Assembly: GCA_961205875.1 (NCBI GenBank)
Contig: OY540820.1
Location: 6,572,001-6,636,000, forward strand
Direction: 5' to 3'
From: Sialis fuliginosa
Taxonomy: Eukaryota; Arthropoda; Insecta; Megaloptera; Sialidae
DNA: 64,000 bases
Of the stretch, positions 1 through 10,484 are shown in pieces. A model generated the notes under the pieces. The model saw nothing but the letters and a program-made list of their open reading frames with translations. It did not search any database and was not told where the DNA came from. Positions within the stretch are counted from its first letter, which is position 1; each line of letters opens with the position of its first letter. The position numbers were made by a program, and so were the translations under genes.

Positions 1-390
1 CCTAATAAAGACGTAAACTCCGATGAAGAATCGCCGACAATGGTCCCGCTTCAAAACACAATAGATGAAGTAGAAAAAATAATCGAGAATAAACTAAACG
101 ATACAGAAAATAAAGAAAAGGTGCCTCTAAATTTAAGCCCAAAGAAAGTGATTAAAAAAAGACGGAGATCAAGTTTTAAAGTAGACGATTTTTACGAAGA
201 AGAATTTGAAGTTTTACCTTTGGAGACGAAAAGCAGGAAGATTAAAAGGCCTCAGCGATACGTGGCAGATTTAAGTGCGACGAAAAAGAAACTGTTGAGA
301 GGGAAACAAGATGATTGTTTCGAGACGTCAGATGAAATCGAGATTAAAAATGAACCCGTTGATGAAATTGAAAGAAACGAAGGTTCATAG
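1..390 (+). CDS. C-terminal end of an unidentified lysine-rich, probably nuclear protein (5' partial)
   Basis: The frame is open from base 1 and closes at TAG 388-390, giving about 129 residues with no need for the internal Met at 40. It is very rich in Lys, Glu and Asp. It carries a basic KKRRR cluster that would serve as a nuclear localisation signal, a second basic patch (SRKIKRPQR), and near the C-terminus IKNEPVDE, which fits the psi-K-x-E-P SUMO-acceptor pattern common in insect transcription factors and chromatin proteins. No catalytic or zinc-finger motif lies in this tail. The upstream gene lies outside the window, so the family cannot be named. I infer a nuclear, sumoylatable regulator. 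No AATAAA is obvious in the AT-rich 160 bases after the stop. Confidence 0.7.
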   Translation, partial: PNKDVNSDEESPTMVPLQNTIDEVEKIIENKLNDTENKEKVPLNLSPKKVIKKRRRSSFKVDDFYEEEFEVLPLETKSRKIKRPQRYVADLSATKKKLLRGKQDDCFETSDEIEIKNEPVDEIERNEGS

Positions 391-554
391 ATATATATAT
401 ACATATATATTTTATATGTAGTTATTTTTATACGGCGATATTGATCGTTTTCACAAGAAAATTGGATGTGGATGTTGCAATATTTTTTTAGTTACTGTAA
501 ATTCGGGTTACTTTTATATTTTCAAACTTACCAAATGGATATTTCAGAAACTAA
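391..554. other. 3' flank of the first gene
   Basis: AT-rich sequence with a TA-rich simple stretch directly after the stop codon. It probably holds the 3' untranslated region. No clear polyadenylation hexamer and no other feature is visible. Confidence 0.4.
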
Positions 555-1003
555 TGTCCGGTATTATAAAGGAGCTACCAAATTTGAAAGCTTGCAAGCA
601 CTTTCAAATGGGGTATTAATTATGTGTTAGTATCTATGGATTTACAAGTCTTGAGGCTTCCACGGTGATCTGGGTGTAAGCCGCGTCGATTTGCAGTGGA
701 CATCTTCAGGGCTCTTCTTATTTTAGAAGAGCCATGAACACTGCAATGTGTGACAAAACGTTGGCCGATAAAACGACCAAACCGACGCGGCTTACACCCA
801 GAAGCCAAGATCCATATCTATGGATTTGTTATGGAATTTAGAGCAGTGATACTTTAACTTATTATAACACAGACTTTGACCGTACAAAATAATTTTCATA
901 ATATCACCACTGTTTTAATACTTTTGGTGTTTACCTACCACACGTGCGCGAAACTTGTCAAACACTTCATGAAACTTCAAGGGAACTGTCAGATTGAATT
1001 TGG
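555..1003. repeat. DNA-transposon MITE, TGTCCGGTATTATAAAGGAG family, copy 1 (3' truncated)
   Basis: It begins with the family terminus TGTCCGGTATTATAAAGGAG after TAA and shares its interior with the copies at 34,679 and 46,405. The 3' inverted end is missing, so similarity stops near 1,003. A separate insertion at 644-814 splits it. The intact copies have inverted ends and TAA flanks, which points to the PIF/Harbinger superfamily; that assignment is an inference. Confidence 0.7.
644..814. mobile_element. 171-bp hairpin element nested inside the TGTCCGG MITE
   Basis: The insert is bounded by a 13-base direct repeat (TATCTATGGATTT at 631-643 and 815-827). Near its ends it carries inverted copies of CTGGGTGTAAGCCGCGTCG. 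The uninterrupted family copy at 46,405 reads straight through this point. A 13-base duplication is longer than usual for a DNA transposon. The superfamily is unknown. Confidence 0.65.
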
Positions 1004-1864
1004 ACCACATGGGCTAAAGTAACACGAGTTTACGGTAATTGTTTAAATTGGTTGTAATTTTAGGTCGATTTATATTTCTTAAAAAATTGTTATTTTTACT
1101 GTTATGAAAAAAAAGTTCAATTACCTAGTTTTAATTTGATTTTAAATTGTGCCAAATACTTATTTTTAATTTAAATCTTTGATATAAAGTGAATTACATA
1201 TCTTCTATAGTGTCATTTTTTTTTCATTTGTCAAAGTGACCAATTTATTGATACTAGTTCGTAAAGTCAAAATTACAATTTTTATTTTGATGTTAAAAAA
1301 ATCGTAGATCTAAAAAAGCATTTTGAAGCTCAAATTCTACAATTTTGAATGTCGTGAATAGATTTTCCATCAATTTTTCTAAACTCCTTCTACCCTCATA
1401 AAGATTACAATATAAACAAATATAAAAAAATTATTTTGTTTGTTTTAAAATTCTATAATTCTCTGGGTAATGAATATAATTTAAATCTGCAGAAAACAGT
1501 GAAAAGTAGATATTTCAAACTTTAAAATACTTTTTTTCGACTTAGATGCGGACATTTTTGCGGTAGTTACAGAGTTTTTAATATAATGTTTTAATCCTTT
1601 TATTTTTTATGAATTTTATTATTATTAATCAAGTAATTAATGTGGCTTTAAAAGAATTGTTTGTATAAAAAATTGAGAGAGGAGGTGGGCAAATATAATT
1701 AAAAATTCATTTGGGTAAATAAATTTATACAAATTTTGGCCATAGCCTAAACAATGGACTAATTTTAAAATTGTTTTAGTTATTGTTTGTTCTAATTATA
1801 TATAAATATTAATATAACTGGTGATAATACAAATAAATAATACCCAGTCAGCGAAATTTTTCAG
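1004..1864. other. AT-rich intergenic DNA
   Basis: I see no ORF, RNA gene or clear repeat structure here beyond short A/T runs. Confidence 0.5.
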
Positions 1865-2385
1865 AATAATATCATAAATAGTTTTTTTTTAGATATGTCA
1901 ACAAAAAAATAACTTAATGATATCATAAAGCCTTGGCACTTTACAGAAACGGTCTCCGTCACCGCTTCGACCTTGCAAATTTATTGCATGTTAGCTGCGT
2001 CAAAACGCAGCGCCGTTTCGACGCAGCTAACATGCCACTTTTGTATTGAATCACATATAATAGATTTGCAAGGTCAAATCGGTGACGACGACCGTTTCTG
2101 TAAAGTGCCAAGGCTTAAAGAGGTATTTTAGTAAATATGTCAACAAAAAGATTACTAAATGATATCTTAAAGAGGTATTTATTTACTTATGTGAACAAAA
2201 AAATAACTTAAAGATATCTTAAGGAGATCTTTTCTTATTGTTAGATATGTCAACTAATAAATAAGTTAATGATATAATAAAGAGGTATTTTCTTTAAAAA
2301 AAATATAAATTAAATATATTATAAAGAAGTATTTTTTAGATATATCAACAACAAAAAAACAAGTTAATGATATCATTATGAAATT
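1865..2385. repeat. Minisatellite of about 55-70 bp units, interrupted by a MITE
   Basis: Degenerate tandem units contain AAAGAGGTATTTT, an AGATATGTCAACAA-like block and AACTTAATGATATCAT. About five to six units can be followed, in register on either side of the hairpin element at 1927-2118. Confidence 0.65.
1927..2118. mobile_element. Foldback MITE with AAGCCTTGGCACTTTACAG ends, copy 1
   Basis: Almost the whole element is an imperfect palindrome. Its arms contain TTTACAGAAACGGTC, CACCGCTTCGACCTTGC and GCTGCGTCAAAACGCAGC. A second copy lies at 38,692-38,861. There is no coding capacity. Confidence 0.8.
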
Positions 2386-2409
2386 GTTGATTTTTTTCTG
2401 GGATAGTAA

Positions 2410-3249
2410 GGGTTGATCCAGACTATCGAGCTGGTCTCAGGCTGGTCTCGGTTCGGTCTCGCTCCAATAAAATATAAATAAACAATAAACCAGGGCTTCG
2501 AACCGTTATTTTTTTCGTTCCGGTTCGAGTAAAAAAATATATTTTGGTTCGGTTCCGGTTTTTGTTCCGAAAACAATAACGGTTTTCCGGTTTTTTCGGT
2601 TTTCGGTTCAGCTCCGAGTGATTAATTAAAAAAATTGTATTAAAAAATTTTTTTCTATCATAATTTAGAACATTTAATGGTACTTGTATGATAGTCCGCA
2701 CGACAATTGAAGTGGGAAAGAAGATCATGTTAACACGCGTATCTTAACATGTACTGAACCGTAAAAACCGATATTTTTATTTCGGTTCTGTTCCGATTTT
2801 CGATCCGCCAAAAAATAACGGTTTTCCGGTTTTATTTTCAGTTCCGGTTCGAAGCTCTGCAATAAACAATTAAATTATTCACACTATAGGTATCTGCAGA
2901 TCTCGGTCCAATCACGCTCCGATACAGTATAATCTCAAAGAATATTTTACTGAGATCGGGGGCCCCGGGGCAAGAGGTGGCCGAGGGCCCCCCAAAATAT
3001 ACAAAAAATAAAAATTGAAGACCTTTTTTTTGGATCGTAGCTTAAAAATTTTACACTTGCTGCTAATTTTGATTTGAAGAATTTTATAGTTCTTTCTTAG
3101 TAATTTTAATAATAAGTGTAAAATTGAAGTTCAAAATCAAAAAAAGTCATTAAAATCAAAATTAGTAATAAGTATCACGTTTTCAAGTTAGCACCAATAC
3201 ATAAAAAAAATCTGAGACTGGCTTGCCGCTCGATAGTCTGGAACGACCC
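2410..3249. mobile_element. PIF/Harbinger-like non-autonomous element hosting a nested hAT MITE
   Basis: The ends are inverted (GGGTTGATCCAGACTATCGAGC at the left, its near-complement at the right) and are flanked by TAA at 2407-2409 and 3250-3252. A 3-bp TWA duplication with G-rich ends is typical of PIF/Harbinger. The element has no transposase. It contains the hAT-type MITE at 2491-2859. Confidence 0.7.
2491..2859. mobile_element. hAT-type MITE, CAGGGCTTCGAACCG family, copy 1
   Basis: The termini are inverted (CAGGGCTTCGAACCG left, CGGTTCGAAGCTCTG right) with a perfect 8-bp target duplication CAATAAAC on both sides, which is diagnostic of hAT transposition. Both arms are full of CGGTTTTCGGTT-type motifs. 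Related copies are at 10,097 and 52,799. Confidence 0.88.
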
Positions 3250-3635
3250 TAAAAGTATAGATTATAATTATATTTTACTTGTTTGTTATCAAATATTATA
3301 GGTTTATAAATTTATTTTTTTAAATGTATATATATAATAAATATATGGTTTTTAATAAAATAGTTTTTTTGCATGTATAGATTATTATATTAAATGGTTT
3401 CATTATTAATTGTTATTTTTTTATTAATAACTCTATGGTAAATTGAACACAGATTTTAATGTTATGTGTAATATATCTTAAATAAAGTGATTTTTAATGA
3501 AATATATTTGTTTTGTGATTAAATAATTGAGTTTTATTTTTTATTTTCGTTATTTATTATTATAGCACCATAATATACATAAAAAGTAAGTAATATTGAA
3601 TGTTTAATACATTATAATTAGAAAAATTCAATGGG
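3250..3635. other. AT-rich intergenic DNA
   Basis: No gene, ORF or repeat structure is recognised here. Confidence 0.4.
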
Positions 3636-4386
3636 GTAATGCCTAAAAAAGAATCGTGATTTTTTTTATATCGACTTTATTTTCGAAATTATAAGAGTTA
3701 GAGCAATATTTCAAATTGTAACTACCCTTTAATTTGCATTTGGAAGAATAATAAAACACCATGCAACCCCCACCCATACTCGCATCACCCACACGCTTCT
3801 CAACTATAAAATTTTAAATAGAACCACCCATATTTTATTTCAGAATATTAATTAAAGCTAAACTTATATATTGACCTTTTTATTTCAATAAAATTTTTCT
3901 ATGTTGGATAGTTTAAGAAATATTAGGCAAGAAGTGTATTTTTTTTTTTAGGGTGTAATATTTTTGTCATATTAAAGAGTGGATATCGACATTATTTTGG
4001 AAACTAAGAATTAGAGCAGCATTTCAAATTATAACTGATTTTGAATTATTATTTTAAAAGAAAAATAAAACATTATGCATCGTCCTCAACTTTGAAATTT
4101 TAAATATAACTCCCCATATTTTATTTTGAAATCTGAAAATTAGATTTATTTAATGAATTTTTAGTTTTAACAAAACATTTCTACGATGGACCGTTTAACA
4201 AACATTGGGCAAGATGTGTATTTTTCTAGGGTACAGTTTTTTTGTCATATTAATTTAATTATTTAATTTTGAAATCAGAAAGCCAGATTTATTTAATGAA
4301 CTTTTTAGTTTTAACAAAAATTTTCTACGATTGACCGTTTAACAAACTTTGGGCAAGAATTATTTTTCTAGGGTATAGTGTTTTGT
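3636..4386. repeat. Tandem repeat of about 300-bp units
   Basis: About 2.5 diverged units can be followed. Each contains a TTTTTGTCATATTAA block, ATATCGAC-TTATTTT, AGAGCA-ATTTCAAATT, a CCCATATTTTATTT block and a TTAACAAA-TTGGGCAAGA block. The third unit is cut by the P-like element at 4387 and resumes just after 5172 (GTCATATTAACAGTGCATGGATATCGAC). Confidence 0.65.
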
Positions 4387-5172
4387 CATAGACATAGAGA
4401 ATGGACCAGGCATCTCACTCGAGAGCAAAGTCGTGTCAAAAGAAAGAGATGGAAACAGGTTTGGAATATACTTGTCCTTTTTTTAAACAGGAGTGTAACT
4501 ATTTCATTCTTGGCCCCGAACATTAAAAATATTCATAGATATATGTATATAAAGAGGTTAAAAAACAAAAAATAATTAACGTTATAAAAAAATTTTATTA
4601 AAAAAAAACAATTATTGTTTTCTAAATAATATTAATTAATTTTAATATCTTGTTCTTCCTTTTTCGTAGCTTCGTAATGTAACCTAATACCAAAAAAAAT
4701 ATTTAAAATTGTGTTAAGTAAATCTTGTATGTGCTGTTTGCAAGTGCAGTAATCCACCTCATCATTTTGTAGCAACCACATGGGAATTGATTTAAAACTA
4801 TTTTTTATTAATATATATTTAATATTTTTCGTAGCAAAAATGTTATTTTCCCGGAATATCCGTTTGCAAAACTCTATAAGATCAATAGATTTTTTTTTAA
4901 TTTCCTCGATGAAATATGAACCATTATAGTATGTTTATTGTTTATATTATTTACTTTTCTAATAAAAAACTTATTGCACAAAAATCACAAGATAGATATA
5001 CAAAAATATATCTGACAGAAATACTACCCTGAACTATAGTAAGCTACCAATCAGATTCTCAGAAAAAGAGGTAGATATATTCCAAACTACACTGCATCTC
5101 TCTCTCACTTTTTGAACAGATGTTACACCATTGACTTAATACAGAATGCACTGTCCATTCACTATGTCTATG
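4387..5172 (-). mobile_element. P-superfamily-like non-autonomous DNA transposon, copy 1
   Basis: Long inverted ends start CATAGACATAGAGAATGGAC. The element matches the copy at 35,988-36,747 over its length in the opposite orientation. On the minus strand, roughly 4880-4610, it carries the same short reading frame as copy 2 (motifs IFRENNIFATK, WLLQNDEVD, RLHYEATKK). It is inserted in a 300-bp tandem repeat. The flanking T-rich 8-mers are similar but not identical. Confidence 0.75.
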
Positions 5173-5279
5173 GTTTTTTGTCATATTAACAGTGCATGGA
5201 TATCGACTTTATTTTGGAAAATATAAGAAGTAAATCAATATATCCCCCCCTCTTATTCATAGAATAGCGATTAAAGTAG

Positions 5280-5485
5280 TAAAATACCGAAAATCAGTGT
5301 ACGTGAGGTGTTTGGCACACAAGGTAGATATAGCGGGCCGTTTGCATTGATTGTATGTAGTGCAAGGTCTGGGTCCGTCTCTAGGCGACGCACTCGCGAC
5401 TATTTATAGCAGATGCGGGTGAAGCTGTGACCCCCGTGCCCGTATAACCCTCGGACCGGATAACAATGCATCATAAGTCAGGTAA
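5280..5485 (+). promoter_or_regulatory. GC-richer promoter-like island with TATTTATA
   Basis: A stretch of clearly higher GC than its surroundings contains GGCGACGCACTCGCGAC, followed by TATTTATA (about 5399) and then a GC-rich segment ending in a good splice-donor context (CAG|GTAAAT near 5481). The arrangement resembles a core promoter plus a short non-coding first exon on the plus strand. No downstream coding exon could be tied to it, so this is a weak inference. Confidence 0.2.
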
Positions 5486-5555
5486 ATGAAGAACAATACA
5501 GTCTCCCTTAAGTTACACTCCCAAAATAAACGTATTCTTAAAGTATACAATTTGC

Positions 5556-5780
5556 AGGGGTCAAAACTGGTCAGTAAAATCAGTCAAAGTCAGTTTTTTG
5601 TAACTCGGTCAGTTAACATCAGTTTTTTTGGAAAAATGGTCAGTTTTTTGGTTTGGCACTCAAAGTTTTCACATCGGAGCCCTATTTATCGTGAAGAAAC
5701 TCACTATTTAACTTCAAAACGACACAATTACCGTGAAAAATATATCCTTAATCCTTAATATATATAAAGCTCAACGTCTC

Positions 5781-5822
<42 letters not shown>

Positions 5823-7099
5823 CGTTAGTTACCTTATCACTGGAGAACCACTTATCCGATTTACGAGTTTTTTTTTTTAATTCATAGGTACGTTCTCTGG
5901 CCAGGTTATAGGCTATATTTTTTTACGTTCGGTAACATAACAACAAAGCAGTGACGATAATAGTAAATCAAGTCGGAAAAAATTTTGCCGTCGGCGCGCT
6001 GTTTTGTAATACGCTGCCTAAACCGTTCAATATAGAACAAAATAATGTATTAAAGAATTGTGTAGAATCAAAAGTTCTACAATTAAGTCAGCGACACGAT
6101 ATGTCTAACTTTTATATTTAAGCCACAATGACTGCTTTTATGTTACAAAGAAAACATAAAATATTTGGGTTTTGTTTACATGGACTTATTACCTGCAAAA
6201 CATTAATCCATATCGAAATAAATGATTTCATCGTCATAAGCACTTAATGTAGATATAGTTTGCCATTTACAGCATCCAATTTGGTCGTATAGTTTAGAAA
6301 ATATCTTAAAATATATTTATAAAGATAATATCTTAAATGTATGGTGTCGTGACGCATCGAAGCGAGTACATCAGACTGGATTCGCGTACGCTCGGTAGAT
6401 ATTCGGAGTCCCTCGGCTGATCGTTTGTGTTTATTTTGTTTTCAATAATTAACATTTAAATTTAAACAGAACACAAATTATTTGTACTTTTTTCTTCTGA
6501 TTCGTTTTTGTTAGGTAATTTAGGTATTGATAAATTATTATTACAATAATAACTAATCGTGTTTGTACTTAATTAATTAAACTATATTTTTCAAAAATCC
6601 TAAACAATAATTCCGTAGTCTACGCGAGCGAAGCCGCGTGGGCCCAGCTAGTTCAAATTATAAATTAATAATGTTCTATTTTGTTTACTTATTTGTATTG
6701 TTTATTACAAACTTTTAGAAAATAATTTATGATATAATTGTAACGTATGTATAGTAATGTATACGTGAACATATAAACAACATACCTAATCTCACCCTAT
6801 CACTGGCTATGCCAACTTCGGTGAGAAAAATTAATACAAATTAACTGTAATGTTTGTTACTTTTGTTATGAACATAATAAAAATGTGGTAAGGGTTGGCT
6901 ATGGGGATGGTTAAAATGTTTAAGACCAATAATTATAAAAGTATTTTTTTAATACATAACATCTACATTTTTTAACTCGGTTCATATAGTCAGTAAAAGT
7001 CAGTATTTTTAGATTTCTGTGTCAGTAAAAGTCAGTATTTTTAGATTTCTGTGTCAGTAAAATCAGTATTTGTGAACACTGAACTTGTTTCAACCCCTG
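5556..7099. mobile_element. hAT-like element with CAGGGGT ends and repeated CAGTAAAATCAG subterminal motifs
   Basis: The left end reads CAGGGGTCAAAACTGGTCAG and the right end is its approximate complement (…AACCCCTG at 7091-7099). Both subterminal zones repeat GTCAGTAAAA/AAGTCAGT motifs, including a tandem duplication at 6985-7060. No clean 8-bp duplication was found, so the hAT label rests on the end sequence. A Helitron sits inside. The short ORFs across these ends look like non-coding repeat. Confidence 0.55.
5749..6654 (+). mobile_element. Helitron (non-autonomous)
   Basis: A 5' TC followed by TATATATAAAGC and a (CTGT)n tract near 5775-5823 begin the element. The 3' end is a GC-rich hairpin region (CGCGAGCGAAGCCGCG) ending GGGCCCAGCTAGT, matching the CTRR-T rule. 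A reverse-oriented 3' end of the same family starts at 24,772. No Rep/helicase ORF is present. Confidence 0.75.
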
Positions 7100-7440
7100 A
7101 ATTTACTTTCCTTAATTATTTAAGGTTATGTTTAACTTTGGAACAAATTTTTTTTAGGTTATTTTTTTATAAACGTGGAAAATTTTCTGCGGACGCCATT
7201 GGTGCTGAGCATTTAAAATCAGTATGTTTGAACTATAAAGAACTGTTAATTTTTTTTTTCTAAATATGAATGTATTTTCTGCTTTTTTATCATACCAGCA
7301 TAAAATAGTTTACCTATACCACATAGTTTACCTACATTAAGGTCAAAGACTAGGTCTCATTCAAGTAGGGTCATGGCTGAATAGTCTTACACGGGGAAAA
7401 ATGAAACAAAAAAATAACAAGTCCTAAATAAAAACAATAA

Positions 7441-7749
7441 TGTCCGGTATTATAATGGAGATCGCAAATTTGCAAGCTTGCAAGCACTTTCAAATGGATT
7501 ATCAAACTTATATGACAGTTCTATTGGAGTTTGTGACAGGTAATTTCATGCATAGGAAGTAAAAACATAGGTATGTAAAATATATTTAATGAAGTGTATT
7601 TACTAATCTTGAGTAAAAACGGTAAAAATCAACTTACTACGCATGAAACTATTTGTTAAAAACTAAAGAACTGTGATATAAGTTTGATATCTATTTTGAA
7701 AGTGTTTGCAAGCTTGCAAATTTTGCAAGCTCCTTTATAATACCGGACA
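7441..7749. mobile_element. TGTCCGGTATTATAA MITE, copy 2 (intact ends)
   Basis: Inverted termini of about 55 bp (TGTCCGGTATTATAATGGAG… and its complement, ending TACCGGACA) are flanked on both sides by TAA. The interior differs from copies 1, 3 and 4, so only the ends are shared. The TAA flanks support PIF/Harbinger. Confidence 0.8.
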
Positions 7750-7873
7750 TAAGTCTAAATTATTGCAATACATACATTTTTATTTAGGTAGGTATTGTAT
7801 TTTTTTTTTAAATAGTTAAATTTTCCTCCGTGTATATTCTAATTATTAATAGGTATGTACTTACTTCATCTTA

Positions 7874-8015
7874 TGCCGTGTTTACACCAGTAAGACAAAA
7901 CAGCAACACAGTGATTTTTTTTTACAAAATTGTAACAAAATTTATACATTTTTAAATACGAAGTCTTTTAAAAACACCGTGTTACTGTTTTGTCTATCTG
8001 GTGTAAATACGGCAT
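7874..8015. mobile_element. Foldback MITE with GCCGTGTTTACACCAG ends
   Basis: The arms are inverted: TGCCGTGTTTACACCAGTA with GACAAAACAGCAACAC on the left and their complement on the right. A half-copy of the arm recurs in the rabphilin intron at about 27,020 (GCCGTGTTTAGACCA… AACAGCAACACGG). Confidence 0.7.
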
Positions 8016-8486
8016 TATAATACTAGGTATATTTCCCTATTGACTACTTCCTTAAGTCGGTTCTGCTTCTATACAAAAAATTTAGGATTAATGTTTAAGC
8101 TTTCAGAAAAAATCTCCCAACTGGGAAAATGAGAAGTAAGTTTTCAGAAGTCTTTGACAGAGAAATATTACGGCAGTTTATAAAAAATTACATAATAATG
8201 TAAAAGCTTCAAACAATACTTTCAACTTGTTATTACAATAATTATGTAAGACAAGCACATGATTCAGGACACACATACACTCGCACACATAGACTCGGTC
8301 CAAAAAAAATGTTTGTCTTGACCTGAAACGGAAAGATCAAGTAAAAAATTTTTAAATGGGAAAATAACTCTTTGTTTCTCTTTGAAAAATGACCACAAAG
8401 CTTCTCGTATCTTCGATATGACGAAGAAGCAAAAACATCAAAATTTGTCTGGCAACAAATATTATTATTTTATTTCGTTTTAGCCA

Positions 8487-9653
8487 CGTTAGTACAGGAG
8501 CCAGCTACAAAATCGGTGTAGGTATAACAACAGTCTGCCGTTGTGGTTACTTTGAAGTACTCACTCAGACAAAGCTCGGACGATGAGTCCGGTTCACCAG
8601 CTTGTAAGGGTTTAATAGATAGGGCCCACGAAAAATACTCAAAAAAAATCGCGTAACAACCGTTTGGATGTGACGGTTACTTAAAGTAGACCTCAATTAA
8701 AGATGTTTTAGATATATGGCAGATATTTTTCCTAGGGGTTTAATTACAGGCGCCCCTCAAAATTTTGACCCCAAAATTTCAGAGAGCAACCTGGTGCAAA
8801 ATGTTTATTTGGACGTACACTTACATTAATATTGGCAGGATTTTTATGTGGGGACTTCGGGGCTTTAGGCCTACAATTGAGTCAAAATCTTAAAAATGCT
8901 GTAAAATCTAAAATACCGAATGAAAACTTCTGCCGCGCGGTGTATGCCTTTGCTATGGACTATAAAATAGATATATACCCATGGCAGAAATTTTTATTTA
9001 TGCTATTCCTCACCAGCCCCGCCCAAGAGGAAGTTTGAATTATACTTTTAATTTTTTATTTTGTGATTAATGTAATGTTTGAGGGGGAGGGGGGGGGGGA
9101 AGAATGGCATGGATACAAATTTCTGTCATGGATATATATGTATCTATTTTATAGTTCATAACAAAGGCATACACCGCGCGGCAGAAATTTTCATTCTGTA
9201 TTTTAGATTTTACAGCATTTTCAAGATTTGGACCCAATTCTGGCCATTTGTAGGCCTTAAAGCACCGAAGTCCCTACATAAAAAATCCTGCCATTATGTT
9301 TTTATGTAAGTGTACATCCAAATAAACATTTTACACCAGGTATGGTCCGGTCGCTCTCGGAAATTTTGGGGTCGAAATTTTCAAGGGCCTCTGTAATTAA
9401 ACCCCTAGGAAAAAATTTCTGCCGTATATCCAAAACATCTTTAGTTGGGGTCTACTTTAAGTAACCGTCACATCCAAACGGTTGTTACGCGATTTTTTTG
9501 CGTATTTTTCGTGGGCCCTATCTATTAAACCCCTACAAGCTGGTGGACCGGACTCATCGTCTGAGCTTTGTCTGAGTGAGTACTTCAAAGTAACCATAAC
9601 AGCAGATGGTTGTTAAACCTACACCGATATTGCAGCTGGCTCCTATACTACGT
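8487..9653. mobile_element. Large foldback element with arms of about 540 bp
   Basis: The two halves (about 8487-9030 and 9090-9653) are inverted copies of each other almost from end to end. They share AGGAGCCAGCT ends and the blocks GAGTCCGGT, AACAACCGTTTGGATGTGAC, CCTAGGGGTTTAATTACAG and TTCTGCCGCGCGG. The short loop holds a poly-G run (about 9082-9100). The two short open frames inside lie in the arms and are not supported as genes. Confidence 0.8.
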
Positions 9654-10096
9654 CTCTTTTTCTCTGGAATTTAATTAAATATTGACAAGAAAAACATTTT
9701 TTGGTTAGAATTTTACTTTTTCGTAGTTTAAATACTGGTCTTAAGTACTTCCCTGTACACATTATGAGTGACTTTTTGACCTACTTGTTTTATTAAATGA
9801 AACTTGATTAATAGTTGTAGATAAAGTCACTATATCTATTATAATAATAATTCATAGCGACACTTTATGCGTGTAGGTAAATAGGTGTAAATATTATTGT
9901 ATGTAGGGTACAAGCTTCATATTTTAAATCAATAATTTATTTACATTACAAGGATTTTTTGTGTATGTTTTCTGAATCAAATCATTTTAATTTTATTACA
10001 TTTAATTGCAAATATCGAATTGTATTTTTCTTAATTCGTACTTGACCTAATTATTATAACATTAATATCACAACCACAATTGATTATTATACATAC

Positions 10097-10476
10097 CAGG
10101 GCTTCGAACCGTTATTTTTTTCGTTACGGTTTTCGTTCGGGTTCGAGTAAAAAAATATATTTCGGTTCGGTTTCGGTTTTCGTTCCGCAAAAAATAACGT
10201 TTTTTTCGGTTTTCGGTTCAGCTCCGAGTGATTAATTAAAAAAAAAATTATTTGTATTAAAAAAAAAATTCTACCATAATTTATAATATTTTATGGTACT
10301 TGTATGATAGCCAGAACGACAATTGAAGTGGGAAATAAGATCATATTAACGCGCGTATTTTAACATGTACTGAACCGTAAAAACCGATATTTTTATTTCG
10401 GTTCTGTTCCGGTTTTCGTTCCGGCAAAAAATAACGATTTTTCCGGTTTTCGGTTCAGTTCCGGTTCGAAGCCCTG
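10097..10476. mobile_element. hAT-type MITE, CAGGGCTTCGAACCG family, copy 2
   Basis: The termini are CAGGGCTTCGAACCG and CGGTTCGAAGCCCTG, with a perfect 8-bp duplication ATACATAC at 10,089-10,096 and 10,477-10,484. It aligns with the copy at 2491 over the whole length. Confidence 0.9.
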
Positions 10477-10484
10477 ATACATAC

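Noticed and set aside
5486..5758. 90-codon plus ORF
   Set aside because: It runs through the subterminal CAGT-repeat zone of a transposable element; the residues are translated repeat.
5775..5823. (CTGT)n tract as a CRISPR-like or regulatory array
   Set aside because: It is a plain tetranucleotide microsatellite near the 5' end of the Helitron.
8832..9309. Two small ORFs in the 8.5-9.6 kb region
   Set aside because: They lie in the mirrored arms and loop of one foldback element and have no protein-like motif.
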